Positions 1 through 5,424 are shown, numbered from the stretch's first letter. The stretch: 5,659 nt of DNA from Gemmatimonadota bacterium (GCA_019348475.1 JAHWJJ010000319.1:1-5659); one strand, 5' to 3'. A program made the numbers and translations. The notes: generated by a model not told the origin, from the sequence alone.

Positions 1-15
1 GGCGGCGGGGCTCAT
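1..15 (-). CDS. Possible start of the next operon gene (truncated by window edge)
   Basis: An ATG on the minus strand at 15-13 opens a frame reading M-S-P-A-A before the window ends. It lies 19 nt beyond the stop of uraH, and an AGGA motif precedes it by about 10 nt, which is acceptable as a weak ribosome binding site. The position suggests a further member of the purine operon. Five codons cannot identify a product. Urate oxidase or a xanthine dehydrogenase subunit would fit the pathway, but that is inference from context only. Confidence 0.3.
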
Positions 16-34
16 GGTCGCGCGGTCCTGCGGG

Positions 35-364
35 TCAGATGCCGCGGTAGGTGGAGTAGCCGAAGGTGCTAAGCAGCAGCGGCACGTGATGGTGCTGGCC
101 GGGGTCGCGCACCTGGAAGTCGATGGATACGTGCGGATAGAACGCTTCCACCCCCCGCTCGCGAAAGTACGCGCCCGTGTCGAAGACGAGCCGGTAGACC
201 GCCGCGTGCAGCCCGGCGTCCGGCGGAAGCAGGTCGCGCGCGCGGCCATCGGCGTCGGTGCGGCCCGTGCCCAGTACCGTGCCGCCGCGCTCCAGGCGCA
301 CCACCACGCCGGCCGCCGGGCGGCCGCGCGAGGTGTCCAGTACGTGCGTGGTGATTCCGCTCAT
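35..364 (-). CDS. uraH: 5-hydroxyisourate hydrolase (transthyretin-like)
   Basis: This 109-residue protein hydrolyses 5-hydroxyisourate, the unstable product of urate oxidase, to OHCU. It has the full length of the transthyretin-related HIU hydrolase family. The N-terminus carries the TTHVLD motif with His7. A DGR motif places Arg41, HHHVPLLL places His93, and the protein ends STYRGI. These match the His/Arg/His and C-terminal tetrapeptide active-site residues known from family members such as B. subtilis PucM. The family tetrapeptide is YRGS; here the last codon is ATC (Ile), one base from AGC (Ser). The ATG start gives the standard N-terminus, but no good Shine-Dalgarno precedes it. It follows uraD after a 253-nt spacer, so it may have its own promoter. 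No signal peptide is seen, so it is probably cytosolic. Confidence 0.95.
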   Translation of the reverse strand: MSGITTHVLDTSRGRPAAGVVVRLERGGTVLGTGRTDADGRARDLLPPDAGLHAAVYRLVFDTGAYFRERGVEAFYPHVSIDFQVRDPGQHHHVPLLLSTFGYSTYRGI

Positions 365-456
365 CTCGATTCGGCTGCGTGGTGTGCTTCGTTGGACGAC
401 CGGCCCCGGGTGAGAGCGGCGGAGCCGTCACGGCGCTGCGGATGAAGCCGGCACGT

Positions 457-475
457 CAGCGCTTATCCAGCGCTG
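457..475. repeat. 7-bp inverted repeat in the uraD-uraH spacer
   Basis: CAGCGCT and AGCGCTG are perfect inverted repeats separated by the 5-nt TATCC. The dyad lies about 93 nt upstream of the uraH start. The size and symmetry would suit either a repressor operator or a small RNA hairpin. No consensus for a known regulator is recognised, and a short GC-rich dyad can arise by chance. Confidence 0.4.
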
Positions 476-494
476 CGCGCATCATGCGGATTCA

Positions 495-522
495 ACCTCC
501 CCCAGGGGTTTTGGGGGGAGGT
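495..522. repeat. 9-bp C/G hairpin between uraD and uraH
   Basis: ACCTCCCCC (495-503) pairs perfectly with GGGGGAGGT (514-522) around a 10-nt loop AGGGGTTTTG. The arms are almost pure pyrimidine and purine, unlike the mixed GC sequence around them. No T-run follows on either strand, so it does not look like a classical intrinsic terminator. It could act as an mRNA processing or stability element that uncouples uraH from the upstream genes, or be one copy of a dispersed palindromic repeat. Confidence 0.55.
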
Positions 523-617
523 GCGAGCCTGAGCGCGCGGAGGGGGCGCGGCGCGGAGCCGGCCATACTTGCTGAAGTCCGGACAGCGGGCCGTACCCAT
601 TCGGCAGGCATCCCGGC

Positions 618-1133
618 TCAGTCGCCCGACGCCAGCAGCTTCTCCAGGCGCAGGCGCGTGATCTTGGCCTGCTCGCCGGCGGCGAGGCGAAGCTCGGCTT
701 CAGGCTCGTTCTCCAGGCGCGCGGTCAGGATCGAAAGCAACTCGTCCGCGCTCTTCCCCGTCGCGCAGACCAGGTAGATGTGGCCGAAGCGCGCCTCGTA
801 GGCGCGGTTGCCGTCGGCCAGGGCGCGGCGGGTGGCGTCCTGGGCGGTGTCCATCCCCGCCTGCTCGCCGCGCGACCACCCCTGCTCGCGCCCCGTCTGC
901 CCGGCCTGCGCCTTTTTCTCACCGATGCGCGGATGGCTGCGGAAGGCCTGCAGCCAGTCCTCGCGGTCCAGCGCCCACCACACCACGTCGGCGGCGTCGA
1001 ACAGCGCGTCCTCGCTGGCGAAGGGGCGCAGCGCGGCGACGCGGCGCGCCCACTCGCGAGACCCGCAGCAGGCCAGCAGCTCCGCCTCCGCCGCCTCCGC
1101 GGACAGCGCGTTCAGGCGCGCCAGTCCGCTCAC
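618..1133 (-). CDS. uraD: OHCU decarboxylase
   Basis: This is 2-oxo-4-hydroxy-4-carboxy-5-ureidoimidazoline decarboxylase, 171 residues, the usual length of the family. It converts the HIU hydrolase product stereospecifically to (S)-allantoin. The family signature FRSHPRIGE lies at about residues 64-72 with the catalytic His67. GWSRGEQAG follows with Glu90 and Gln91, then RFGHIYLVCATGKSADELL at about 115-133. The protein is predicted all-helical, soluble and cytosolic. The frame is open far upstream. I placed the start at the GTG at 1133-1131 because it overlaps the allantoicase stop as GTGA and gives the expected N-terminus (VSGLARLNALS). No strong ribosome binding site is seen, which fits translational coupling to alc. 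Confidence 0.95.
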   Translation of the reverse strand: MSGLARLNALSAEAAEAELLACCGSREWARRVAALRPFASEDALFDAADVVWWALDREDWLQAFRSHPRIGEKKAQAGQTGREQGWSRGEQAGMDTAQDATRRALADGNRAYEARFGHIYLVCATGKSADELLSILTARLENEPEAELRLAAGEQAKITRLRLEKLLASGD

Positions 1134-2137
1134 GACGCGGGCGGCGAGGCCAGCGTGCCCCACAGCCGCAGCCGCGCCACGCCGCCGTCGGGAAAGATGT
1201 TCAGCCGCGCGTGGGTGATGGGACCGATCGGTCTCACCTCGTCCTCCCACCGGTGGCGCGTATGCGGCTGAAGGCGGGTTTCGTCCAGCAGCGGCATCCA
1301 CCGGGCGCCGTTCGCCGTCAGCTCCTCCACCTCCGTGCCGGGGGCGTGGATCCCCTCCAGCGATGCGCGGCCGGGGGCGTTGCCCATGAACCAGTCGGTA
1401 TCCAGCTCCACGCGGTGGATGGCCCCGGGCGCGCCCAGCCGGACGATGCTCCAGTCGTGCCCCGGGCCGCGGCGGCGCGTCTCCCAGCCGTCGCCCATGA
1501 AGCGGGAGCGGCCGGGGAGGATCAGGTTCTGCCGGTGGCCAAAGAACATGTCGCTGCATGCCGGCACCCATCCGCCGTTCTCCAGCGCCGCCAGGTCCAC
1601 CTCGCCGCCCCCCAGCGCGAACCGCGTCCAGGTGGGCTGCGACCAGCCGTGCACGCGCAGCCGCGCCACGCCGCCGTCCGGGTGGATGTTCAGCCGCAGG
1701 TGCGTCACGCGCCGATCGGCGGTGACCGCGAACCGGTTTGCGGTGTTCCCCTGCAGCGGCGAGAGCGGCAGGATCTGGAACCACTCCGCCTCGTCCGCGA
1801 TCTGCCGGGGGTCGGGGGCGCCGGAGACGTCGCACCCCTCGACCGAGCAGCTTTCGGGAAAGTTGCCGCGAAAGAAGGCGGTATCCACCACCAGCCCGCG
1901 CACCATCCCGGGAAGCCCCAGCCGCACGATGCACCAGTCGTGGCCGGGCTCGCGGCGGCGGCGCGTCTCCCAGCCGTCCATCCACTTGCCGCGTTCCGTG
2001 TATTCGTGCTCGCGCCACTCCGCGGCGCCGGGCTTGAGCAGCGCCTCCTTGGGCGCAAAGAACTCGTCGTTGGCCAGCAGCACGGCGCCGCCCAGGCGTT
2101 CGGACGCCAGGTCCACCAGATCTTCGAAATCGGTCAT
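1130..2137 (-). CDS. alc: Allantoicase
   Basis: Allantoicase (allantoate amidinohydrolase) cleaves allantoate to urea and ureidoglycolate. The 335-residue protein shows the family's two homologous beta-jelly-roll repeats. Repeat 1 spans about residues 15-165 and repeat 2 about 185-328. Matching motifs are DGWETRRR at 54-61 and 216-223, HDW-IVRLG at 66-74 and 227-235, VDTAFFRGN / LDTDWFMGN at 84-92 and 245-253, and LNI-PDGGVARLR at 149-161 and 312-324. The N-terminal LANDEFFAPKEALL is also typical. The ATG at 2137-2135 overlaps the allantoinase stop as ATGA. The frame stays open upstream, but MTDFEDLVDLASERLGG is the normal family N-terminus. Using allantoicase rather than allantoate amidohydrolase means urea is released, so a urease elsewhere in the genome would be useful. 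Confidence 0.97.
   Translation of the reverse strand: MTDFEDLVDLASERLGGAVLLANDEFFAPKEALLKPGAAEWREHEYTERGKWMDGWETRRRREPGHDWCIVRLGLPGMVRGLVVDTAFFRGNFPESCSVEGCDVSGAPDPRQIADEAEWFQILPLSPLQGNTANRFAVTADRRVTHLRLNIHPDGGVARLRVHGWSQPTWTRFALGGGEVDLAALENGGWVPACSDMFFGHRQNLILPGRSRFMGDGWETRRRGPGHDWSIVRLGAPGAIHRVELDTDWFMGNAPGRASLEGIHAPGTEVEELTANGARWMPLLDETRLQPHTRHRWEDEVRPIGPITHARLNIFPDGGVARLRLWGTLASPPAS
1167..1208 (-). repeat. Intragenic repeat in alc, motif A, second half
   Basis: This 42-nt block matches 1656-1697 at 38 of 42 positions by eye, at an offset of 489 nt (163 codons). It encodes the LNIFPDGGVARLR segment of the second allantoicase jelly-roll repeat. Confidence 0.75.
1444..1492 (-). repeat. Intragenic repeat in alc, motif B, second half
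   Basis: This block encodes DGWETRRR-GPGHDWSIV of repeat 2 and closely matches 1927-1978, which carries one extra codon (RRRREPGHDW). It is the partner of motif A in the ancestral internal duplication. Confidence 0.7.
1656..1697 (-). repeat. Intragenic repeat in alc, motif A, first half
   Basis: This is the first-half counterpart of 1167-1208, encoding LNIHPDGGVARLR. Only four nucleotide differences are seen over 42 positions. Confidence 0.75.
1927..1978 (-). repeat. Intragenic repeat in alc, motif B, first half
   Basis: This is the first-half counterpart of 1444-1492, encoding DGWETRRRREPGHDWCIV. It has one additional codon relative to its partner. Confidence 0.7.
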
Positions 2138-3531
2138 CGGGTGTGGCGAGAGAGAATGCGACCGGTCGGTTCCGCGGAAAGGCGGCCGCCGTCGTGGATC
2201 CTGCGGCCCCGAAGGTACGTGGCCTGGACCACGCCCGGAAGGGTGGCGCCCGCGTACGGCGTCACGGGGTGCCGGTGGTGCAGCCGCGCGGGGTTCACCG
2301 TGAACTCCGCCTCCGGACGCCAGACCACGAAGTCCGCGTCGCAGCCGGGCGCGATGCGCCCTTTTCGCCCGTCCAGCCCCGCCAGCCGGGCCGGCGCCGC
2401 GCACATCCATTCCGCCAGGTGCGCCGGCGTGTATCCCCGCTCGCGCGCGCCCTTCCACGTGACGGAGAGCGCCAGCTGCAGCGAGGCGATGCCGCCCCAG
2501 GCGCGGAGAAAGTCGCCGTCGTGCAGCCCCTTCATCTCCGGCGGGCAGGGGGAGTGGTCGGTGGCGACGAGGTCGATGTCTCCCGCGCCGAGCGCATCCC
2601 ACAGCCGCTCGCGGTTCTCGCCCTCACGGATGGGCGGCGCGCACTTGTGGTCCGTGGCGCCGTCCGCGATCTCCTCCGCCGCAAAGTGCAGGTAGTGCGG
2701 ACAGGTCTCCACCGTCACCGGCACCCCGTCCGCGCGGGCGGCGCGCAGCAGGGGGAGCGCGTCCGCGTCCGCCAGGTGCACCACGTGAATGCGCGCCCCC
2801 GTCTCGCGGCAGAGCAGCAGAAGGAGCGCGACCGCCTGCTGCTCCGCCTGGCGCGGGCGGGAGGCCAGGTACACGGCGTAGCGGCGCGGGTCCAGCCCGG
2901 CGACGGCCAGGGCGCCGCGCGCCAGCGGCTCCGGCAGCTCGGCGTGCGCCAGCAGGGGCGCCCGCAGCCGCGCCAGCACGGGGAGCGCCGCGCGCAGATC
3001 GGCTTCCGTCACGTGCGCGAACTCGTCCACCCCGGACGGGCAGAGGAAGCACTTGAAGCCAAGGACGCCCGCGTTCCACAGCGGCTCCAGCTGCTCCAGG
3101 TTCCCGGGCACCACCCCGCCCCAGAAGCCCACGTCCACGTGCACCCGTCCCCGCGCCGCCGCCAGCTTCGCGGCCAGCCCCACGACGCTGGTGGTCGCGG
3201 GGACGCTGTTCAGCGGCATGTCCACCAGCGTGGTGACGCCCCCCGCCGCCGCGGCGCGCGTGGCCGTCTCGAACCCCTCCCACTCCGCGCGGCCGGGGTC
3301 GTTCACGTGGACGTGCGTGTCCACCAGCCCCGGCATCAGCACCGCGTCTCCCACGTCCACCGCTTCGGCGCCCGGCGGCACCTCGTCCCACGCGGTGACG
3401 GCGGTGATCACGCCGCCGCGCACGTGCACCGCCGCCGGTCCCATCCCGCCGGCCGCGACCACGCGCCGGCCGCGCAGGACCAGGTCCGGCGGGCCGGGAG
3501 CGTCGGGAGGGGCGTCGGCGGAGACGGGCAT
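2134..3531 (-). CDS. allB: Allantoinase
   Basis: Allantoinase opens the hydantoin ring of allantoin to give allantoate. The 465-residue protein is a cyclic amidohydrolase of normal family length. The binuclear metal site can be read directly: DTHVHV (His73, His75), GFKCFL (Lys160, expected to be carboxylated), LAHAE (His196), HVVH (His252) and ATDHSPCPPEMK (Asp325). DPGRAEWEGFETAT at 78-91 and DHKCAPPIREGENRERLW at 294-311 separate allantoinase from dihydroorotase and hydantoinase. The ATG at 3531 gives a 15-residue tail before the first beta strand (DLVLRGRRVV). The frame is open further upstream into the preceding gene, but that part lacks family similarity. No Shine-Dalgarno is visible; the start lies 11 nt after the stop of the upstream gene, so re-initiation is likely. 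Its stop overlaps the alc start. Confidence 0.97.
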   Translation of the reverse strand: MPVSADAPPDAPGPPDLVLRGRRVVAAGGMGPAAVHVRGGVITAVTAWDEVPPGAEAVDVGDAVLMPGLVDTHVHVNDPGRAEWEGFETATRAAAAGGVTTLVDMPLNSVPATTSVVGLAAKLAAARGRVHVDVGFWGGVVPGNLEQLEPLWNAGVLGFKCFLCPSGVDEFAHVTEADLRAALPVLARLRAPLLAHAELPEPLARGALAVAGLDPRRYAVYLASRPRQAEQQAVALLLLLCRETGARIHVVHLADADALPLLRAARADGVPVTVETCPHYLHFAAEEIADGATDHKCAPPIREGENRERLWDALGAGDIDLVATDHSPCPPEMKGLHDGDFLRAWGGIASLQLALSVTWKGARERGYTPAHLAEWMCAAPARLAGLDGRKGRIAPGCDADFVVWRPEAEFTVNPARLHHRHPVTPYAGATLPGVVQATYLRGRRIHDGGRLSAEPTGRILSRHTR

Positions 3532-3542
3532 GCGGCGGGCGG

Positions 3543-3851
3543 CTAGTCGGCCTTCGGCCTGGACTGCTGGGTGGCGTAGAAGTGCGCCATCCGCACGGCT
3601 TCTTCCGTCAGGCTCTTCGTGTACTGCTTCCCCGCGTCGGGGCCGAAGTTGCGGATCATCAGCATCACCGCGTTCTCGCCCAGCACCTGAGCCACGGCCG
3701 CCGGGTTCAGCTTTTCGCTCTGGCACTGCTTGAGCGCGTCGTGAACGATCTTGCGGGCGGCGTGCAGGTGCCGCTCGATCAGTTCTTTCTGGGCCTGCTC
3801 CACTGCGATGTCTCCGGAAAACACGAACGGATCTGGACTTTCAGCGCCCAC
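3543..3851 (-). CDS. Hypothetical protein leading the purine operon
   Basis: I do not recognise this protein of up to 102 residues. It looks soluble and almost entirely helical, with no membrane segment or signal peptide. A charged amphipathic stretch (EQAQKELIERHLHAARKIVHD at about 18-38) is followed by LNPAAVAQVLGENAVMLMIRN and SLTEEAVRMAHFYATQQ. It has one cysteine (Cys43, in KQCQSE) and no catalytic motif. Codon use looks coding, though less GC-biased than its neighbours. An in-frame TAA at 3857-3855 lies just upstream, so the start must be a GTG at 3851, 3824 or 3803. Only the last has a clear ribosome binding site (GGAGA) and would give 86 residues. The gene ends 11 nt before allB and is probably co-transcribed. 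A helical adaptor or regulatory role would be speculation. Confidence 0.75.
   Translation of the reverse strand: MGAESPDPFVFSGDIAVEQAQKELIERHLHAARKIVHDALKQCQSEKLNPAAVAQVLGENAVMLMIRNFGPDAGKQYTKSLTEEAVRMAHFYATQQSRPKAD
3811..3815 (-). promoter_or_regulatory. Shine-Dalgarno favouring the internal GTG start at 3803
   Basis: GGAGA on the minus strand sits 7 nt before the GTG at 3803-3801, which is ideal spacing. The longer start at 3851 is preceded only by a weak GCGGTAAG-like stretch. This site therefore supports an 86-residue form of the hypothetical protein, starting at the valine of the DIAVEQAQ segment. Confidence 0.45.
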
Positions 3852-3871
3852 AGCTTACCGCCCGGCGTGCG

Positions 3872-3887
3872 CGCGCGCAAACGCGCG
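3872..3887. repeat. Short GC dyad in the divergent spacer
   Basis: CGCGCG is repeated at 3872-3877 and 3882-3887 around CAAA, so it can form a 6-bp hairpin. It lies in the 117-nt spacer (3852-3968) between the divergently transcribed purine operon and the PheT-N-like gene. I could not find a convincing -35/-10 pair on either strand of this spacer. Alternating CG runs are common in such DNA, so the dyad may mean nothing. Confidence 0.25.
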
Positions 3888-3952
3888 GCGAGCCTCCCGC
3901 GGGATGGCGTCGGGCCGTAGGTTGGGGCGCTCGCAATCGGATCGACCACCCT

Positions 3953-3960
3953 GGAGGGAG
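3953..3960 (+). promoter_or_regulatory. Ribosome binding site of the PheT-N-like gene
   Basis: GGAGGGAG precedes the GTG at 3969. The core GGAGG ends 11 nt upstream and the overlapping GGGAG ends 8 nt upstream. This fixes the GTG as the start. Confidence 0.7.
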
Positions 3961-3968
3961 CCCCGCCG

Positions 3969-4529
3969 GTGAACGTCAGCCAGAACTTCCTTATGTCCCG
4001 CGTCCCTCGCCTTGCCGCCGATCCCGGGGAGGTGGTGGATGCGCTGCGCCGCGCCGGGTTCGAGGTCTCGCGGACCGTTCCCCTGGCGGAGCTCCTGCGG
4101 CCGGTGGTGGTGGCGCGGGTGGAATCGGTCGCGCAGCACCCCAACGCCGACCGGCTGAAGGTCTGCGCGGTCAACGACGGGACCGATCAGTCTCTACAGA
4201 TCGTCACCGGCGCAGGCAACGTGCGGGCGGGCGCGTACTATCCCGTGATCCGCGCCGGGGTGACGCTGCCGAACGGGGTAAAGATCAAGCGCGGCAAGCT
4301 GCGCGGGGAGGTGTCGGAAGGGATGCTCGGCTCGGCGGACGAGCTGGAGCTGGGCACCGATCACGCCGGATTGATGGAGCTGGCGGGCGAGCCCGCGCCC
4401 GGCACGCCGCTCCCCGACGTCATCGACACCCCGGGGGTCGTCTTCATCATCGATGGCAGGCCGGAGATCGGCGACATCCTCCGTGCGCTGGGCGGCGATG
4501 TTCCTGAACGTGAGGCCGCGGCATCGTAA
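3969..4529 (+). CDS. Stand-alone PheT N-terminal-like tRNA-binding protein
   Basis: The 186-residue protein resembles the first ~170 residues of bacterial phenylalanyl-tRNA synthetase beta. Residues 1-38 (MNVSQNFLMSRV, then VVDALRRAGFEVSRT) mirror the PheT N-terminal helix-strand. Residues 46-150 form an EMAP-II/Myf-type OB fold with VVVARVESVAQHPNADRLKV (46-65), IVTGAGNVRAG (78-88), LPNGVKIKRGKLRGEVSEGML (100-120) and DHAGLMEL (131-138). The tail, GVVFIIDGRPEIGDILRALGG, looks like a worn version of the next PheT segment. A full PheT has about 800 residues; catalytic-like and B3/B4 editing domains are absent, and no continuing PheT-like frame follows the TAA. A free tRNA-binding or chaperone-like factor (compare YtpR, CsaA, Arc1p/Trbp111 types) is likely. 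Binding to tRNA is inferred from the fold; the cellular role is unknown. Confidence 0.85.
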   Translation: MNVSQNFLMSRVPRLAADPGEVVDALRRAGFEVSRTVPLAELLRPVVVARVESVAQHPNADRLKVCAVNDGTDQSLQIVTGAGNVRAGAYYPVIRAGVTLPNGVKIKRGKLRGEVSEGMLGSADELELGTDHAGLMELAGEPAPGTPLPDVIDTPGVVFIIDGRPEIGDILRALGGDVPEREAAAS

Positions 4530-4555
4530 GCCCGCTCATCCACCGGCGACGGAGT

Positions 4556-4584
4556 TCGGAAGGCGATGATGGCGAGACTTCCGA
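4556..4584. terminator. Weak inverted repeat between convergent genes
   Basis: TCGGAAG (4556-4562) and CTTCCGA (4578-4584) form a 7-bp stem around a 15-nt loop. The repeat lies in the 80-nt gap where the plus-strand PheT-N-like gene and the minus-strand methyltransferase converge, a position where a bidirectional terminator is expected. There is no T-run on either side and the loop is long, so the call is weak. Confidence 0.35.
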
Positions 4585-4609
4585 CCCGCGGCGACGCGCG
4601 CGAGCCGCT

Positions 4610-5236
4610 TTACGCGGGGTGAGCCGCCCCGTTCCCGTTCGCCGGGCCGACCCGCGAGACGAACACGTGCGCGGGGGGAACGTTCAGCGGCTGAAAGCTC
4701 ACGTGCATGCTGTCGAACACGCGCTCCAGGTCCGCGCGCACCTTGCTGGAGAACTGGTAGACCACGAACGCGCCGCCGGGGCGCAGCGCGTCGCGCGTGC
4801 TCTGGACGATGGACTCGCGCACCTCCGCCGGCATGGTGCTGAAGGGGATCCCCGAGATCGCGTAGTCCGCCTGCCCCAGCCCGCGCTCCGCCAGCACGCG
4901 CGAAACGTCCGCCGCGGAGCCGTGCACCACGTCCAGCCGCGGGTCGGGCACGGCGGCGCGCAGGTACTCCACGAAGTCGCGGTTCGTCTCCAGCACCACC
5001 ACCCGGGCATCGCGGTGCATCCGCTTGAGGACGTGCCGCGTGATGGTGCCCACTCCCGGCCCGTACTCCACGAACACGCGCGCACGCTCCCAGTCCACCG
5101 GCTTGAGCACCTGCTCGATCAGGAACCGTGAGCTGGGGATGACCGACCCCAGCATCTTTGGATGCTTGATGAAGTTGCGCGAAAACAGCAGGATGGGGTG
5201 CTGGCGGTGTACGGCCTGCTTGGTGCGACGGGGCAC
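4610..5236 (-). CDS. SAM-dependent methyltransferase, phospholipid N-methyltransferase (PmtA-like)
   Basis: The 208-residue protein is a class I SAM methyltransferase. Motif I is VFVEYGPGVGTITRHVL (54-70), with the acidic ribose-binding residue expected at Glu83 (VVLETN). An acidic GSAAD follows at 106-110. The catalytic-loop region is AISGIPFSTMP at 127-136, then a LRPGGAFVVYQFSS strand at 151-164. The N-terminal basic stretch and FIKHPKMLGSVIPSSRFL (22-39) match the helix that precedes the SAM fold in bacterial PmtA/COG3963 enzymes, which methylate phosphatidylethanolamine at the membrane. It also resembles rRNA adenine dimethylases in motif I, but GIPF replaces NPPY/NLPY. The frame runs far upstream; I chose the GTG at 5236 because GAGAGGT lies 4 nt before it and similarity begins soon after. 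The lipid substrate is inferred. Confidence 0.85.
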   Translation of the reverse strand: MPRRTKQAVHRQHPILLFSRNFIKHPKMLGSVIPSSRFLIEQVLKPVDWERARVFVEYGPGVGTITRHVLKRMHRDARVVVLETNRDFVEYLRAAVPDPRLDVVHGSAADVSRVLAERGLGQADYAISGIPFSTMPAEVRESIVQSTRDALRPGGAFVVYQFSSKVRADLERVFDSMHVSFQPLNVPPAHVFVSRVGPANGNGAAHPA

Positions 5237-5240
5237 GGCG

Positions 5241-5247
5241 ACCTCTC
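5241..5247 (-). promoter_or_regulatory. Ribosome binding site of the methyltransferase
   Basis: GAGAGGT on the minus strand ends 4 nt before the GTG at 5236-5234. It selects this start over the many upstream in-frame codons, which encode a low-complexity, Arg/Ala-rich extension without family similarity. Confidence 0.6.
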
Positions 5248-5386
5248 GGCTTACGTCGGTGGATGAAGTTCGGACCGCGCTGCTGCGGCCTTTTGCGTGC
5301 ACGTGCGGCGCCCGCGCCGGTAACAGCACACCGGCCGGCCGCCCACCGCGACGCGCCCGCGGGGGCGCGCGCGACGGAAGGGTACG

Positions 5387-5417
5387 TTGCGCCGGCCTGC
5401 ACCGCCACACGTATATT
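5387..5417 (+). promoter_or_regulatory. Candidate sigma70-type promoter toward the regulator gene
   Basis: TTGCGC (5387-5392) and TATATT (5412-5417) resemble -35 and -10 boxes, with a 19-nt spacer that is longer than ideal. The TATATT lies in one of the few AT-rich patches of the 364-nt region between the divergent methyltransferase and regulator genes. Transcription would start near 5424 and leave a GC-rich leader of about 175 nt before the GTG at 5601. Read on the minus strand, the same patch (AATATACG) could also serve the methyltransferase, but no good -35 is seen there. Confidence 0.4.
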
Positions 5418-5424
5418 CCGTGCC

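Noticed and set aside
14..777. Two plus-strand open frames across uraH, the spacer and the end of uraD
   Set aside because: Both are antisense to real genes over much of their length and have no motifs. The second also crosses the hairpins of the spacer.
1134..2018. N-terminal extension of the uraD frame across allantoicase
   Set aside because: The frame is open, but its sequence is out-of-frame allantoicase. UraD family similarity begins only at the GTG at 1133.
1211..2695. Very long open frame (about 494 codons) on the plus strand opposite allantoicase and allantoinase
   Set aside because: It is rich in Arg, Ala, His, Pro and Gly with no domain, and lies opposite two well-identified genes. 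High third-position GC keeps the antisense frame free of stops.
2143..3546. Open frame of about 467 codons on the plus strand opposite allantoinase
   Set aside because: Its composition is Arg/His/Gln-rich low complexity, it has no plausible motifs, and it is fully explained as an antisense shadow of allB.
3852..3968. Search for a riboswitch or clear promoters in the divergent spacer
   Set aside because: Apart from the ribosome binding site and a CGCGCG dyad, I could not find a purine-type riboswitch core or a well-spaced -35/-10 pair on either strand.
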